Positions 8,748 through 17,513 of a stretch of DNA of 64,000 nucleotides are shown here, one piece after another. How positions within the stretch are numbered: the stretch's first letter is position 1; the number at the start of each line of letters is the position of its first letter. Source of the DNA: CAXTKD01 sp964244885 (GTDB lineage Bacteria; Pseudomonadota; Alphaproteobacteria; Sphingomonadales; Sphingomonadaceae). The stretch is from the NCBI GenBank assembly GCA_964244885.1, contig CAXTKD010000009.1, positions 1 through 64,000 of the forward strand, in the 5' to 3' direction. The notes below the pieces were generated by a model that was not told where the DNA came from, did no database searches, and saw nothing but the letters and a program-made list of their open reading frames with translations. The position numbers and the translations under genes are program-made.

Positions 8748-10240
8748 TGCCGATCGAGATCAAGCTTCCCGCCATGTCCCCGACGATGGAGGAGGGGACG
8801 CTCGCCAAATGGCTGGTCAAGGAAGGCGACACCGTCAAGCCCGGCGACATCCTCGCCGAGATCGAGACCGACAAGGCGACGATGGAGCTGGAGGCCGACG
8901 ACGGCGGCACGGTCGCGAAGCTGCTGGTCGCCGACGGCGCCGATGGCGTGAAGGTCGGAACGCTGATCGCGATCATTGCCGAGGAGGGCGAGGATGTGGG
9001 TGCGGTTTCTGCACCGGCGGACCCCTCTCCCCAACCCTCCCCCCGGCAGGGGGAGGGAGCAGGCGGTGCCGCTCCTGAACCCTCTCCCTCCCGGGGAGAG
9101 GGCGACTCGCCGGCAGGCGAGCGGGGAGAGGGGACTGTTCCCGCTCCCGAAGGTGGCGCCGCGCCCGTCGCGCACAAGATGGAATCGGCCGCGCGCGATC
9201 TTGTCGCCGCGGTCGAGCACACCCACGACGACCCCGAGGTCCCCGCCGGCACCGAGATGGTCCGCCAGACCGTCCGCGAGGCGCTTCGCGACGGCATGGC
9301 CGAGGAAATGCGCGCCGACGACCGGGTGTTCGTGATGGGCGAGGAAGTTGCAGAGTATCAGGGCGCCTACAAGGTGACGCAGGGGCTGCTGGAGGAGTTC
9401 GGCGGCAAGCGCGTCATCGACACGCCGATCACCGAATACGGTTTCGCGGGCGTCGGCACGGGTGCTGCGATGGGCGGCCTGCGCCCGATCATCGAGTTCA
9501 TGACCTTCAACTTCGCGATGCAGGCGATCGACCACATCGTCAATTCGGCGGCGAAGACCAACTATATGTCGGGCGGGCAGATGCGCTGCCCGATCGTCTT
9601 CCGCGGCCCGAACGGCGCGGCGGCGCGGGTCGGCGCGCAGCACAGCCAGAACTATGCGCCGTGGTACGCCAGCGTCCCCGGCCTGATCGTCGTCGCGCCC
9701 TACAGCGCGGCCGACGCCAAGGGGCTGATCAAGGCGGCGATCCGCTCGCCAGACCCGGTCGTCGTGCTGGAGAACGAGCTGCTCTACGGCCAGTCGTTCG
9801 ACGTGCCCAAGCTCGACGATTACGTCGTGCCGATCGGCAAGGCGAAGATCGTGCGGCCGGGCAAGGACCTGACGATCGTCAGCTATTCGATCGGAGTCGG
9901 CCTCGCGCTCGAAGCTGCCGACCTGCTGGCGAAGGAAGGGATCGAGGCCGAGGTCATCGACCTGCGCACCCTCCGCCCGCTCGACAAGCCGGCGGTGCTC
10001 AAGAGCCTCGCCAGGACCAATCGCCTGATCGTCGTCGAGGAAGGCTGGCCGACCTGCTCGATCGCCTCGGAAATCATCTCGATCTGCATGACGGAAGGCT
10101 TCGACGACCTCGACGCCCCCGTCCTGCGCGTCACCAACGAGGATGTGCCGATGCCTTATGCGGCGAACCTCGAGAAGCTGATGCTGATCACGGTCGAACA
10201 GGTCATCACGGCGGCCAAGGCCGTCACCTACCGGAGCTAA
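8747..10240 (+). CDS. pdhB: Pyruvate dehydrogenase E1 beta subunit with N-terminal lipoyl domain
   Basis: The E1 beta chain completes the thiamine-diphosphate site. At 497 residues it is longer than a plain E1 beta (about 330), because it starts with a lipoyl domain (residues 1-80, lipoyl lysine in ETDKATME) as is known in alphaproteobacteria. The transketolase-like domain starts near residue 165 (REALRDGMAEEM) and ends with the C-terminal domain (VIDLRTLRPLD). Residues about 92-130 (PSPQPSPRQGEG to ERGEG) are encoded by a GC-rich palindromic repeat, see 9022-9134. They extend the linker between the lipoyl and catalytic parts, where added length should be tolerated. Confidence 0.97.
   Translation: MPIEIKLPAMSPTMEEGTLAKWLVKEGDTVKPGDILAEIETDKATMELEADDGGTVAKLLVADGADGVKVGTLIAIIAEEGEDVGAVSAPADPSPQPSPRQGEGAGGAAPEPSPSRGEGDSPAGERGEGTVPAPEGGAAPVAHKMESAARDLVAAVEHTHDDPEVPAGTEMVRQTVREALRDGMAEEMRADDRVFVMGEEVAEYQGAYKVTQGLLEEFGGKRVIDTPITEYGFAGVGTGAAMGGLRPIIEFMTFNFAMQAIDHIVNSAAKTNYMSGGQMRCPIVFRGPNGAAARVGAQHSQNYAPWYASVPGLIVVAPYSAADAKGLIKAAIRSPDPVVVLENELLYGQSFDVPKLDDYVVPIGKAKIVRPGKDLTIVSYSIGVGLALEAADLLAKEGIEAEVIDLRTLRPLDKPAVLKSLARTNRLIVVEEGWPTCSIASEIISICMTEGFDDLDAPVLRVTNEDVPMPYAANLEKLMLITVEQVITAAKAVTYRS
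9022..9134. repeat. Palindromic element family A, copy 1 (inside pdhB)
   Basis: A GC-rich palindrome bounded by CCCCTCTCCCC (9023-9033) and its reverse complement GGGGAGAGGGG (9123-9133). It holds three inner hairpins: CCTCCCC...GGGGAGG near 9038-9056, CCCTCTCCC...GGGAGAGGG at 9080-9102, and CTCGCCGGCAGGCGAG near 9106-9121. The reading frame of pdhB passes straight through it. Related copies are at 10518-10652, 25008-25139 and 49317-49442. Confidence 0.85.
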
Positions 10241-10243
10241 TCC

Positions 10244-11584
10244 ATGCCCATCGACATCCAGATGCCGGCGCTGAGCCCGACGATGGAGACCGGCACGCTC
10301 GCGAAGTGGCTGGTCAAGGAAGGCGACGCGGTGAAGTCCGGCGACGTGCTCGCCGAGATCGAGACCGACAAGGCGACGATGGAGGTCGAGTCGATCGACG
10401 AAGGCACGGTGGCGAAGCTGCTGGTCGCCGAGGGGACGGACAATATCCCGGTCGGGCAGGTGATTGCGATTCTGACCGGCGAGGGTGAGGAGGCTGGTGC
10501 GGCTTCTGCACCGGCGGACCCCTCTCCCCAACCCTCCCCCCGGCAGGGGGAGGTGGCCGCTCCTGCCGCTCTGAAGGCTGAGCCCGAAACCTCCAAACCC
10601 TCCCCCTCCCGGGGGGAGGGCGACTCGCCGAAAGGCGAGCGGGGAGAGGGGACTCCCGCGCCGAAGGTCGAGGCCGGCGGCCGCATCAAGGCCAGCCCGC
10701 TGGCGCGCCGCCTCGCCGCCGCGCAAGGGCTCGATCTCGCCAGCCTGAAGGGCTCCGGCCCGCACGGCCGCGTCGTGAAGGCCGACCTTGAAGGCGCGAC
10801 GCCCAGCGCCGCACCTGCGCCGCAGCCCCAGGCCGCAGCCCCCGCGCCGGAAGCCCCCAAGCCAGCAGCCGCGCCAGCGGCTGCGGCGGGCGATATCCCG
10901 CACGAGGCGATCAAGCTCAGCAACATGCGCAAGACGATCGCGCGCCGCCTCACCGAGTCGAAGCAGACGATTCCGCACATCTACCTCACCGTCGACATCA
11001 ACCTCGACAAGCTGCTGAAATTGCGGACCGATTTGAATGCCGGGCTCGAATCGCGCGGGGTCAAGCTGTCGGTCAACGACATGCTGATCAAGGCGCTGGC
11101 GGCGGCGCTGATCGAGGTGCCGGCGGCCAACGTCTCGTTCGCGGGCGATCAGCTGCTGAAGTACAGCCGCGCCGACATCTCGGTCGCGGTGTCGATCCCC
11201 GGCGGCCTGATCACCCCGATCATCGAGGGCGCGAACCTGAAGAGCGTGTCGGCCATCGCCACCGAGATGAAGGACCTCGCGGCGCGCGCCAAGGACGGCA
11301 AGCTCCAGCCGCACGAATATCAGGGCGGCACCGCCAGCATCTCGAACATGGGAATGTACGGCATCAAGGCGTTCGACGCGGTGATCAACCCGCCCCAGGC
11401 GATGATCCTCGCGGTCGGCGCGGGCGAGAAGCGGCCCTATGTCGTGAACGACGCCCTCGCCATCGCCACGGTGATGAGCGCCACCGGCAGCTTCGACCAC
11501 CGCGCCATCGACGGCGCGGACGGCGCGGCGTTCATGCAGGCGTTCAAACGGCTGGTGGAGAACCCGCTGGCGATGCTGGCGTAG
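10244..11584 (+). CDS. pdhC: Pyruvate dehydrogenase E2, dihydrolipoamide acetyltransferase
   Basis: E2 transfers the acetyl group from lipoamide to CoA and forms the core of the complex. The 446 residues show one lipoyl domain (residues 1-80, lysine in ETDKATMEVE), a linker holding a palindromic-repeat insert (about 92-136), the E1/E3-binding domain (ASPLARRLAAAQGLDLASLKG, about 148-180), an alanine/proline linker, and the catalytic domain with the FDHRAIDGADGA active-site motif near the C-terminus. The lipoyl domain is close to that of PdhB, pointing to duplication between the two genes. It starts 3 bases after pdhB. Confidence 0.97.
   Translation: MPIDIQMPALSPTMETGTLAKWLVKEGDAVKSGDVLAEIETDKATMEVESIDEGTVAKLLVAEGTDNIPVGQVIAILTGEGEEAGAASAPADPSPQPSPRQGEVAAPAALKAEPETSKPSPSRGEGDSPKGERGEGTPAPKVEAGGRIKASPLARRLAAAQGLDLASLKGSGPHGRVVKADLEGATPSAAPAPQPQAAAPAPEAPKPAAAPAAAAGDIPHEAIKLSNMRKTIARRLTESKQTIPHIYLTVDINLDKLLKLRTDLNAGLESRGVKLSVNDMLIKALAAALIEVPAANVSFAGDQLLKYSRADISVAVSIPGGLITPIIEGANLKSVSAIATEMKDLAARAKDGKLQPHEYQGGTASISNMGMYGIKAFDAVINPPQAMILAVGAGEKRPYVVNDALAIATVMSATGSFDHRAIDGADGAAFMQAFKRLVENPLAMLA
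10518..10652. repeat. Palindromic element family A, copy 2 (inside pdhC)
   Basis: The outer arms CCCCTCTCCCC (10519-10529) and GGGGAGAGGGG (10641-10651) match copy 1, as do the inner CGACTCGCC...GGCGAGCGGGG hairpin and the CCTCCCCCCGGCAGGGGGAGG hairpin. The middle segment differs from copy 1. It is open in frame and encodes PSPQPSPRQGE... SPSRGEGDSPKGERGEG within the linker of E2. Confidence 0.85.
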
Positions 11585-11594
11585 GAGCAGGCGC

Positions 11595-12989
11595 ATGGCT
11601 GATACTTACGACCTCATCATCCTAGGCTCCGGGCCCGGAGGCTATGTCTCGGCGATCCGGGCCAATCAGCTTGGGCTCAAGGTGGCGATCGTCGAGCGGG
11701 AGCGGCTTGGCGGCATCTGTCTCAACTGGGGGTGCATTCCGACCAAGGCGCTGCTGCGGACCTCCGAGGTCTATCATTATATGACGCATGCCGACGCTTA
11801 CGGGCTATCGGTCGAGAACCCGAAGTTCGATCTCGCCAGGATCGTCGACCGCAGCCGCAAGGTCGCGGGGCAGCTCAATGCCGGCGTCAAGGGGTTGATG
11901 AAGAAGAACAAGGTCACAGTGGTCGAGGGCGTCGGCACGCTGACGGGCAAGGGCAAGCTGTCGGTCAAGCAGGGTGACCAGACCGTCGAACTGGAAGCCA
12001 AGCACATCATCGTCGCGACGGGCGCGCGGGCGCGCGACCTGCCGTTCGCGAAGGCGGATGGGGAGCGGATCTGGACCTATCGCCATGCGATGGTGCCGCC
12101 TGCGATGCCGACGAAGCTGCTGGTCATCGGCTCCGGCGCGATCGGCGTTGAGTTCGCGAGCTTCTACAGCGACATGGGCGCGGAGGTGACGATCGTCGAG
12201 ATGCTCGACCGCATCCTGCCGGTGGAGGACGAGGAGGTTTCGGCCTTCATGCAGAAGACGCTCGCCAAGCAGAAGATGACGATCCTGACCGGCGCGGGGG
12301 TCGAGAAGATCGACATCGGGCCGAATGGCGTGACGGCGTCGATCAAGGGCAAGGACGGGAAGGTGACGGCGAGCGAGTTCAGCCACGTCATCGTCGCGGT
12401 CGGCATCGTGCCGAACACCGAGAACATCGGACTGGAGGCGCTCGGCGTCGCCACCGACCGCGGCCACATCAAGGTCGACGGCTTCGGGCGGACCAACGTC
12501 GAGGGCGTCTATGCGATCGGCGACGTCACCGGGCCGCCGTGGCTGGCGCACAAGGCGAGCCATGAGGGCGTCGTCTGCGTCGAAGCGATCGCCGGAAAGA
12601 AGCCGCACCCGTTCGAGACGTGGAATATCCCGGGCTGCACCTATTCCCGGCCGCAGGTCGCGAGCGTCGGCCTGACCGAGGCGAAGGCCAAGGAGCAGGG
12701 CCATAAGGTCAAGGTCGGCAAGTTCCCCTTCATCGGCAACGGCAAGGCGATCGCGCTCGGCGAGGTCGACGGCTTCGTGAAGACGGTGTTCGACGCCGAC
12801 AGCGGCGAGCTGCTCGGCGCGCATATGGTTGGCGCCGAGGTCACCGAGCTGATCCAGGGCTATGTCATCGCGCGCCAGCTCGAAACCACCGAGGCCGAGC
12901 TGATGGAGACGGTGTTCGCGCATCCGACCCTGAGCGAGATGATGCACGAGAGCGTGCTCGATTCGCAGGGGCAGGTGATCCACATCTGA
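11595..12989 (+). CDS. lpdA: Dihydrolipoamide dehydrogenase (E3)
   Basis: E3 reoxidises dihydrolipoamide using FAD and NAD+. The 464-residue protein has the FAD-binding LIILGSGPGGYVSAIRA, the redox-active disulfide GGICLNWGCIPTKALL (about residues 41-56), the NAD-binding VIGSGAIGVEFASFY (about 178-192), the second FAD motif GVYAIGDVTGPPWLAHKA and the C-terminal dimer domain with the His-Glu pair in FAHPTLSEMMHE. It is the last intact gene of the pdh operon and overlaps the broken YjbR gene by one base. Confidence 0.98.
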   Translation: MADTYDLIILGSGPGGYVSAIRANQLGLKVAIVERERLGGICLNWGCIPTKALLRTSEVYHYMTHADAYGLSVENPKFDLARIVDRSRKVAGQLNAGVKGLMKKNKVTVVEGVGTLTGKGKLSVKQGDQTVELEAKHIIVATGARARDLPFAKADGERIWTYRHAMVPPAMPTKLLVIGSGAIGVEFASFYSDMGAEVTIVEMLDRILPVEDEEVSAFMQKTLAKQKMTILTGAGVEKIDIGPNGVTASIKGKDGKVTASEFSHVIVAVGIVPNTENIGLEALGVATDRGHIKVDGFGRTNVEGVYAIGDVTGPPWLAHKASHEGVVCVEAIAGKKPHPFETWNIPGCTYSRPQVASVGLTEAKAKEQGHKVKVGKFPFIGNGKAIALGEVDGFVKTVFDADSGELLGAHMVGAEVTELIQGYVIARQLETTEAELMETVFAHPTLSEMMHESVLDSQGQVIHI

Positions 12990-13329
12990 TGACGTGGGAC
13001 GAGGTCGTGGCGGTCGGGCAAGAGCTGCCCGGCATCGAAGTCTCGACCTCCTACGGCACGCCGGCGCTCAAGGTGCGCGGCAAGCTGGTGACGCGGCTTC
13101 GGACCGAGGACGACAGCCTCGTCCTGTCGACGTGCCGATCGACGAGCGCGAGGCGCTGATCGAGGCCGATCCGGCGGTGTTTTACACCACACCGCATTAT
13201 GACGGCTATCCGAGCGTGCTCGCCCGGCTGGCGACCGTCGCGCCCGAGACGGTGCGGCATTTTCTTGAGCGGCGGTGGCGGAATGCTGCAGGAAAGCGCG
13301 TTGTCGCGGCGTTCGACGCGACCGCCTGA
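12989..13329 (+). pseudogene. YjbR/MmcQ-family DNA-binding protein, one-base frameshift
   Basis: The ATG overlapping the lpdA stop opens a frame reading MTWDEVVAVGQELPGIEVST, SYGTPALKVRGKLVTRLRTE, then DDSLVL, which ends soon after 13126. The continuation (VPIDEREALIEADPAVFYTT, PHYDGYPSVLARLATVAPET, then VRHFLERRW) lies one frame over, up to TGA at 13327-13329. Together the halves make a complete YjbR/MmcQ (DUF419) protein of about 113 residues. Adding one base after CTG at 13124-13126 restores ...LVLVDVPIDERE. It is therefore either a recent pseudogene or a single-base sequence error. Family members are small winged-helix-like proteins of poorly defined function. Confidence 0.8.
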
Positions 13330-13375
13330 GACGCGGGCGGCTTCCATCGTCCGCCAATCGCGCTACTAGCGAAGC

Positions 13376-15349
13376 ATGATCGCTGAAATCGGGCATTTCG
13401 CGTTGATCCTGGCGTTGGCGCTCGCCCTCGCGCAGGCGACTCTGCCGCTGGTCGGCGCCGCGCGCGGGGATTCGGCATTGATGGCGTTCGGGCGGGCGGC
13501 GGCGCTGCTGCAGTTCGGCTTCATCCTGCTCGCCTTCGCCTGCCTGATGGCGAGCTTCGCGACGCTCGATTTTTCGGTGAAGCTGGTCGCCGAGCACAGC
13601 CATTCGACTCAGCCGCTGATCTACCGGCTCGGCGCGACCTGGGGGAACCACGAGGGGTCGATGCTGCTGTGGGTGCTGATCCTGACGCTGTTCGGCGCGA
13701 TGGTGGCGTGGTTCGGCGACAACCTGCGCGAGACGCTGCAGGCGCGCGTCCTTGCCGTGCAGGCGATGATCGGCGCGGCGTTCTTCGCGTTCATGGTGTT
13801 TACCTCCAATCCGTTCGCGCGGCTGTTCCCGGCGCCGCTCGACGGCGCGGAGCTCAATCCGGTGCTGCAGGACCCGGGCCTCATCCTGCACCCGCCTTTG
13901 CTCTATCTCGGCTACGTCGGCTTCTCGGTGACCTTCAGCTTCGCCGTAGCGGCGCTGATCGAGGGGCGGGTCGACGCCGCCTGGGCGCGCTGGGTGCGGC
14001 CGTGGGTGCTCGCCGCCTGGGTGTGCCTGACCGCCGGGATCGCGCTCGGCAGCTTCTGGGCCTATTACGAGCTCGGCTGGGGCGGCTGGTGGTTCTGGGA
14101 CCCGGTCGAGAACGCCTCGCTGATGCCGTGGCTACTTGGGACCGCGCTGCTCCACTCGGCGCTGGTGCTTGAGCGGCGCGGGGCGCTGATCTCGTGGACG
14201 ATCCTGCTCGGCATCCTGACCTTCTCGCTGTCTTTGATTGGCACGTTCCTGGTGCGCTCGGGCATCCTGACCTCGGTCCACGCCTTCGCGGTCGACGCGA
14301 CGCGCGGGGTGTTCATCCTAGCGATGATCGTCGCGGCGACCGGCGGCGCGCTGGCGCTGTTCGCCTGGCGCGCGCCGGCGATGAAGTCGGGCGCGCTGTT
14401 CTCGCCGGTCAGCCGCGAAGGCGGCCTCACGGTCAACAACCTGCTGCTGATGGCGGCGACCGCGACGGTGTTCCTCGGCACGTTTTACCCGGTGATCATG
14501 GAAGCGCTGTCGACCGACAAGATCTCGGTCGGGCCGCCGTTCTACAAGCTCACCTTTGTGCCGATCGTCATTCCGCTGCTGGCGCTGGTCACCATAGGGC
14601 CTGTGCTGAGCTGGAAGCGCGATACGGGCGTCGCGGCGCTCAGGCGGCTGAGGAAGCCGGCGGGAGTCGCGGTGGTGGCGTTCGCACTGTCGTGGTTCGT
14701 CTTCGGGCTGAAGGCGGTGCTCTCGGCGCTCGGCTTCGGGATCGCGGTGTGGCTGGTCGCGGGCGGCGCGCTGGTGCTGGCGCGGCGCTGGCGGATCGGC
14801 GATGCCGACGCGGCGACGGTGCTGCGGCTCATCCGCACGACGCCGCTCGCGGTCTATGGCCTGGTGCTGGCGCATTCCGGGTTGGGCGTCACCGTCGCGG
14901 GTATCAGCGCGATGTCGGCGCTGCAGACCTCGCACATCCTCGTCATGCAAGCGGGGCAGGCGATCGACGTCGGCGGCAAGGAGCTGCGGCTGCTCGGCGT
15001 CCGGCAGGTGCAGGGGCCGAACTATGTCGCCGACGCCGCGCTGTTCCACCTGAAATCGGGCGACCGGCTGTTCGAGATGAAGTCGGAGCGGCGGCGCTTT
15101 CCGGTGAGCGGCACGCAGACGACCGAGGCGGCGATCCACAGCACGATCCTCGGCAACGTCTACGTGGCGATCGGCGAGCCCGACCGGGGCGGCATCGTGG
15201 TGCGAGCCTATGACCATCCGCTGGTCGGGTGGATCTGGACCGGCGCGCTGCTGATGGCGCTCGGCGGGATCGCGTCCTTGAGCGACCGGCGCTTGCGCGT
15301 CGGCGCTCCGCTCCGCCAGCCCGCCGCTATGCGCCCCGCCGCCGCATGA
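13376..15349 (+). CDS. ccmF: Cytochrome c heme lyase subunit CcmF
   Basis: CcmF, with CcmH, attaches heme from CcmE to apocytochrome c on the periplasmic side of the inner membrane. The 657-residue protein is very hydrophobic with many transmembrane helices and has the tryptophan-rich motif WGNHEGSMLLWVLIL (about residue 83) and YYELGWGGWWFWDPVENASL (about residues 228-247). The length is typical. It overlaps ccmG (ATGA), which starts the tight ccmF-ccmG-ccmH-ccmI run. ccmA-E are not in this window. Confidence 0.97.
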   Translation: MIAEIGHFALILALALALAQATLPLVGAARGDSALMAFGRAAALLQFGFILLAFACLMASFATLDFSVKLVAEHSHSTQPLIYRLGATWGNHEGSMLLWVLILTLFGAMVAWFGDNLRETLQARVLAVQAMIGAAFFAFMVFTSNPFARLFPAPLDGAELNPVLQDPGLILHPPLLYLGYVGFSVTFSFAVAALIEGRVDAAWARWVRPWVLAAWVCLTAGIALGSFWAYYELGWGGWWFWDPVENASLMPWLLGTALLHSALVLERRGALISWTILLGILTFSLSLIGTFLVRSGILTSVHAFAVDATRGVFILAMIVAATGGALALFAWRAPAMKSGALFSPVSREGGLTVNNLLLMAATATVFLGTFYPVIMEALSTDKISVGPPFYKLTFVPIVIPLLALVTIGPVLSWKRDTGVAALRRLRKPAGVAVVAFALSWFVFGLKAVLSALGFGIAVWLVAGGALVLARRWRIGDADAATVLRLIRTTPLAVYGLVLAHSGLGVTVAGISAMSALQTSHILVMQAGQAIDVGGKELRLLGVRQVQGPNYVADAALFHLKSGDRLFEMKSERRRFPVSGTQTTEAAIHSTILGNVYVAIGEPDRGGIVVRAYDHPLVGWIWTGALLMALGGIASLSDRRLRVGAPLRQPAAMRPAAA

Positions 15350-15879
15350 AGCGCCTGCTGTTCGTCCTGCCGATCCTCGGCTTCGCGCTGCTTGCCGGCT
15401 TCTTCGCCTATGGGCTGACGCAGGACCCGTCGAAACTGCCGTCGACGCTGATCGACCGGCCGTTGCCGGCGTTCGAACTCGCGGGCCTGGACGCCAACAC
15501 CCCGGGCCTGAAGGCCGCGCAGTTGCGCGGCGAGCCGGCGCTGCTCAACGTCTTCGCCTCGTGGTGCATCGCCTGCAAGGTCGAGCATCCGGTTCTGCTG
15601 CGGCTGTCCTCGGAGGGCGTGCCGCTCTACGGCCTCGCGTGGAAGGACAAGCCTTCGGACAGCGCCGGCTATCTGGCCGGCGCGGGCAACCCGTTCCGGC
15701 GGGTCGGCAGCGATCCCGACGGGCGCGCCGGGATCGACCTCGGGGTGGCTGCGGTGCCGGAGACCTTCCTCGTCGACAAGCACGGCCGCGTCCGCTTCAA
15801 GCAGGTCGGCCCGATCATGCCGGAGGATTGGGAAAACACGATCAAGCCGCTGATGGCCAGGCTGAGGGCCGAGGCGTGA
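15346..15879 (+). CDS. ccmG: Thiol:disulfide interchange protein CcmG/DsbE
   Basis: A membrane-tethered thioredoxin-like protein of 177 residues that reduces apocytochrome c cysteines before heme attachment. It has one N-terminal helix (LLFVLPILGFALLAGFFAYG), then a thioredoxin fold with the active site WCIAC (about residue 73-77) inside VFASWCIACKVEHP, and the cis-proline loop VPETFLVDKHG. The start at 15346 overlaps the ccmF stop (ATGA) and gives a sensible membrane anchor; further upstream the frame is only out-of-frame ccmF. It overlaps ccmH by four bases. Confidence 0.95.
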   Translation: MKRLLFVLPILGFALLAGFFAYGLTQDPSKLPSTLIDRPLPAFELAGLDANTPGLKAAQLRGEPALLNVFASWCIACKVEHPVLLRLSSEGVPLYGLAWKDKPSDSAGYLAGAGNPFRRVGSDPDGRAGIDLGVAAVPETFLVDKHGRVRFKQVGPIMPEDWENTIKPLMARLRAEA

Positions 15880-16331
15880 GGCTGGTTGGGGTGCTTGCCG
15901 GACTGCTGCTCGCCAGCGCGGCGGGGGCGGTGCTGCCGTCGGAGCAATTGCCCGATCCCAAGCTCGAGGCGAGGGCGCTGGCGATCACCCGCGACCTGCG
16001 CTGCGTCGTCTGCCAGAACCAGTCGGTCGACGACAGCGACGCGCCACTGGCGCACGACCTGCGAGTCATCGTCCGCGAGCGGCTGGTGGCGGGGGACAGC
16101 GACGAGGGCGCGCGCGACTATGTCGTAGCGCGCTACGGCCATTTCGTGCTGCTGAAGCCGCCGTTCGAGGCGAGCACCTGGGCGTTGTGGCTGGGGCCGC
16201 TGCTGGTGCTGCTGGCGGGCGGCTGGGGCGTGGCGCGCTACCTGTCGGGGCGCCGCGGGCTGCCCGACGAGACGATCAGCGAGGCGGAGCGCAGGCGCGC
16301 CGAGGCGCTGCTCAACGAAGGACAATCATGA
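15876..16331 (+). CDS. ccmH: Cytochrome c maturation protein CcmH
   Basis: A 151-residue periplasmic thiol protein of the heme lyase system. It has a signal peptide (VGVLAGLLLASAAGAVLP), the hallmark motif LRCVVCQNQSVDDSDA with the two redox cysteines (about residues 41-56), and a C-terminal membrane helix (WALWLGPLLVLLAGGWGVARY). The start is GTG at 15876, overlapping the ccmG stop by four bases. It overlaps ccmI in the same way (ATGA at 16328), so translation is coupled. Confidence 0.95.
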   Translation: MRLVGVLAGLLLASAAGAVLPSEQLPDPKLEARALAITRDLRCVVCQNQSVDDSDAPLAHDLRVIVRERLVAGDSDEGARDYVVARYGHFVLLKPPFEASTWALWLGPLLVLLAGGWGVARYLSGRRGLPDETISEAERRRAEALLNEGQS

Positions 16332-17503
16332 CGCTCTGGATCGTGCTGACGATGATGGTCGCGGTCGCCGCGGTCGGCGTCGCAATTCCGCTGGTGCGCC
16401 GGCACGAGGCGCGCGGCGACGCGGCGCTGGCGGTGTTCCGCGACCAGCTCGCCGACCTCGACGCGCAGGTCGCGAACGGCGCGGTGGCGGCTGAGGAAGC
16501 GGAGGGGCTGCGCACCGAGATCCGCAAACGGCTGCTCGCCGAGGATCGCTACGCGTTGACGCCGGCGCGGCCGCTCGCCGCCGCCAGCCTCGGGCGGATC
16601 GCCCTCGGGCTCGCGGCGATCATCGCGCTGGCGGCGACGGGTCTCTACGCGCTGATGGGACGGCCCGACCTGGCGGAGCGGCCGGTGGTCGCGGGCGCCG
16701 CCGCGCCGGTCGCCGAGGGCCAGCCGGCGCCCGATGTCGACAGCATGATCTCGGGCCTCAAGGCCAAGCTCGCCGCCAATCCGGGCGACCCGGAAGGCTG
16801 GCGGATGCTCGGCTGGTCGTATCTGCAGATCGGCAAGCCGGGCGACGCAGTGACCGCCTACCGCAAGGCGGCGGCGATCAAGCCCGACGAGCCGGGCTAT
16901 CAGTCGGCGCTCGGCGAGGCGCTGGTCCAGGCGTCGGGCGGCGCGGTGACGCCGGAGGCGCGGGCGATCTTCGCCAGGGTCAACGCCGCCGATCCCGCCG
17001 ATCCCCGCGCCCGCTATTTCCTCGCGGTCGCCAAGGGCCAGGGCGGCGACAGGCGCGGCGCGCTCGACGATCTCGTCACGCTGCTCAACAGCGCGCCGGC
17101 CGACGCGCCCTGGGCGCCCGAGCTGCGCCCGATCGTCGAGGAGAACGCCAAGGCGCTGGGCGTTGACCTGTCCGGCAAGCTGAAAGGCGCGAGCGCGGCC
17201 CCGGCCGCGATCGCGCCCGCCGCGCCGATGCCGTCGGCCGAGCAGGTTCGGGCGGCGCAGGCGATGGACCCCAACGACCGCAACGCGATGATCAAGGGCA
17301 TGGTCGAGAGCCTCGCGGCGAAGCTCAAGGCAAATCCCAGGGACCTGGAAGGGTGGCAGCGGCTGATGCGCGCGCGGATGGTGCTGAACGACGGACCGGG
17401 CGCCAGCGCCGCCTATCGCGACGCGCGCGCCGCCTTCCCGGGCGATACGCCGGATTCGCGGGCGCTGGCGGCGGCGGCGCGCGATCTCGGCATTCCGAGA
17501 TAG
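16328..17503 (+). CDS. ccmI: Cytochrome c maturation protein CcmI (TPR)
   Basis: A 391-residue apocytochrome c chaperone. It has an N-terminal helix (LWIVLTMMVAVAAVGVAIPL), a heptad-rich stretch, a second helix (IALGLAAIIALAATGLYALM, about residues 97-116) and a periplasmic TPR region (PEGWRMLGWSYLQIGKPGDA) with another TPR-like repeat near the end (DLEGWQRLMRARMVLNDG). It overlaps ccmH by four bases and closes the ccm run; the aldo/keto reductase starts 10 bases later. Confidence 0.93.
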   Translation: MTLWIVLTMMVAVAAVGVAIPLVRRHEARGDAALAVFRDQLADLDAQVANGAVAAEEAEGLRTEIRKRLLAEDRYALTPARPLAAASLGRIALGLAAIIALAATGLYALMGRPDLAERPVVAGAAAPVAEGQPAPDVDSMISGLKAKLAANPGDPEGWRMLGWSYLQIGKPGDAVTAYRKAAAIKPDEPGYQSALGEALVQASGGAVTPEARAIFARVNAADPADPRARYFLAVAKGQGGDRRGALDDLVTLLNSAPADAPWAPELRPIVEENAKALGVDLSGKLKGASAAPAAIAPAAPMPSAEQVRAAQAMDPNDRNAMIKGMVESLAAKLKANPRDLEGWQRLMRARMVLNDGPGASAAYRDARAAFPGDTPDSRALAAAARDLGIPR

Positions 17504-17513
17504 GAGACTTGCG

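Noticed and set aside
8741..11596. A 951-codon open frame on the minus strand across pdhB and pdhC
   Set aside because: It is antisense to two clear enzymes and rich in Arg, Asp and His runs, as expected when high-GC codons are read backwards.
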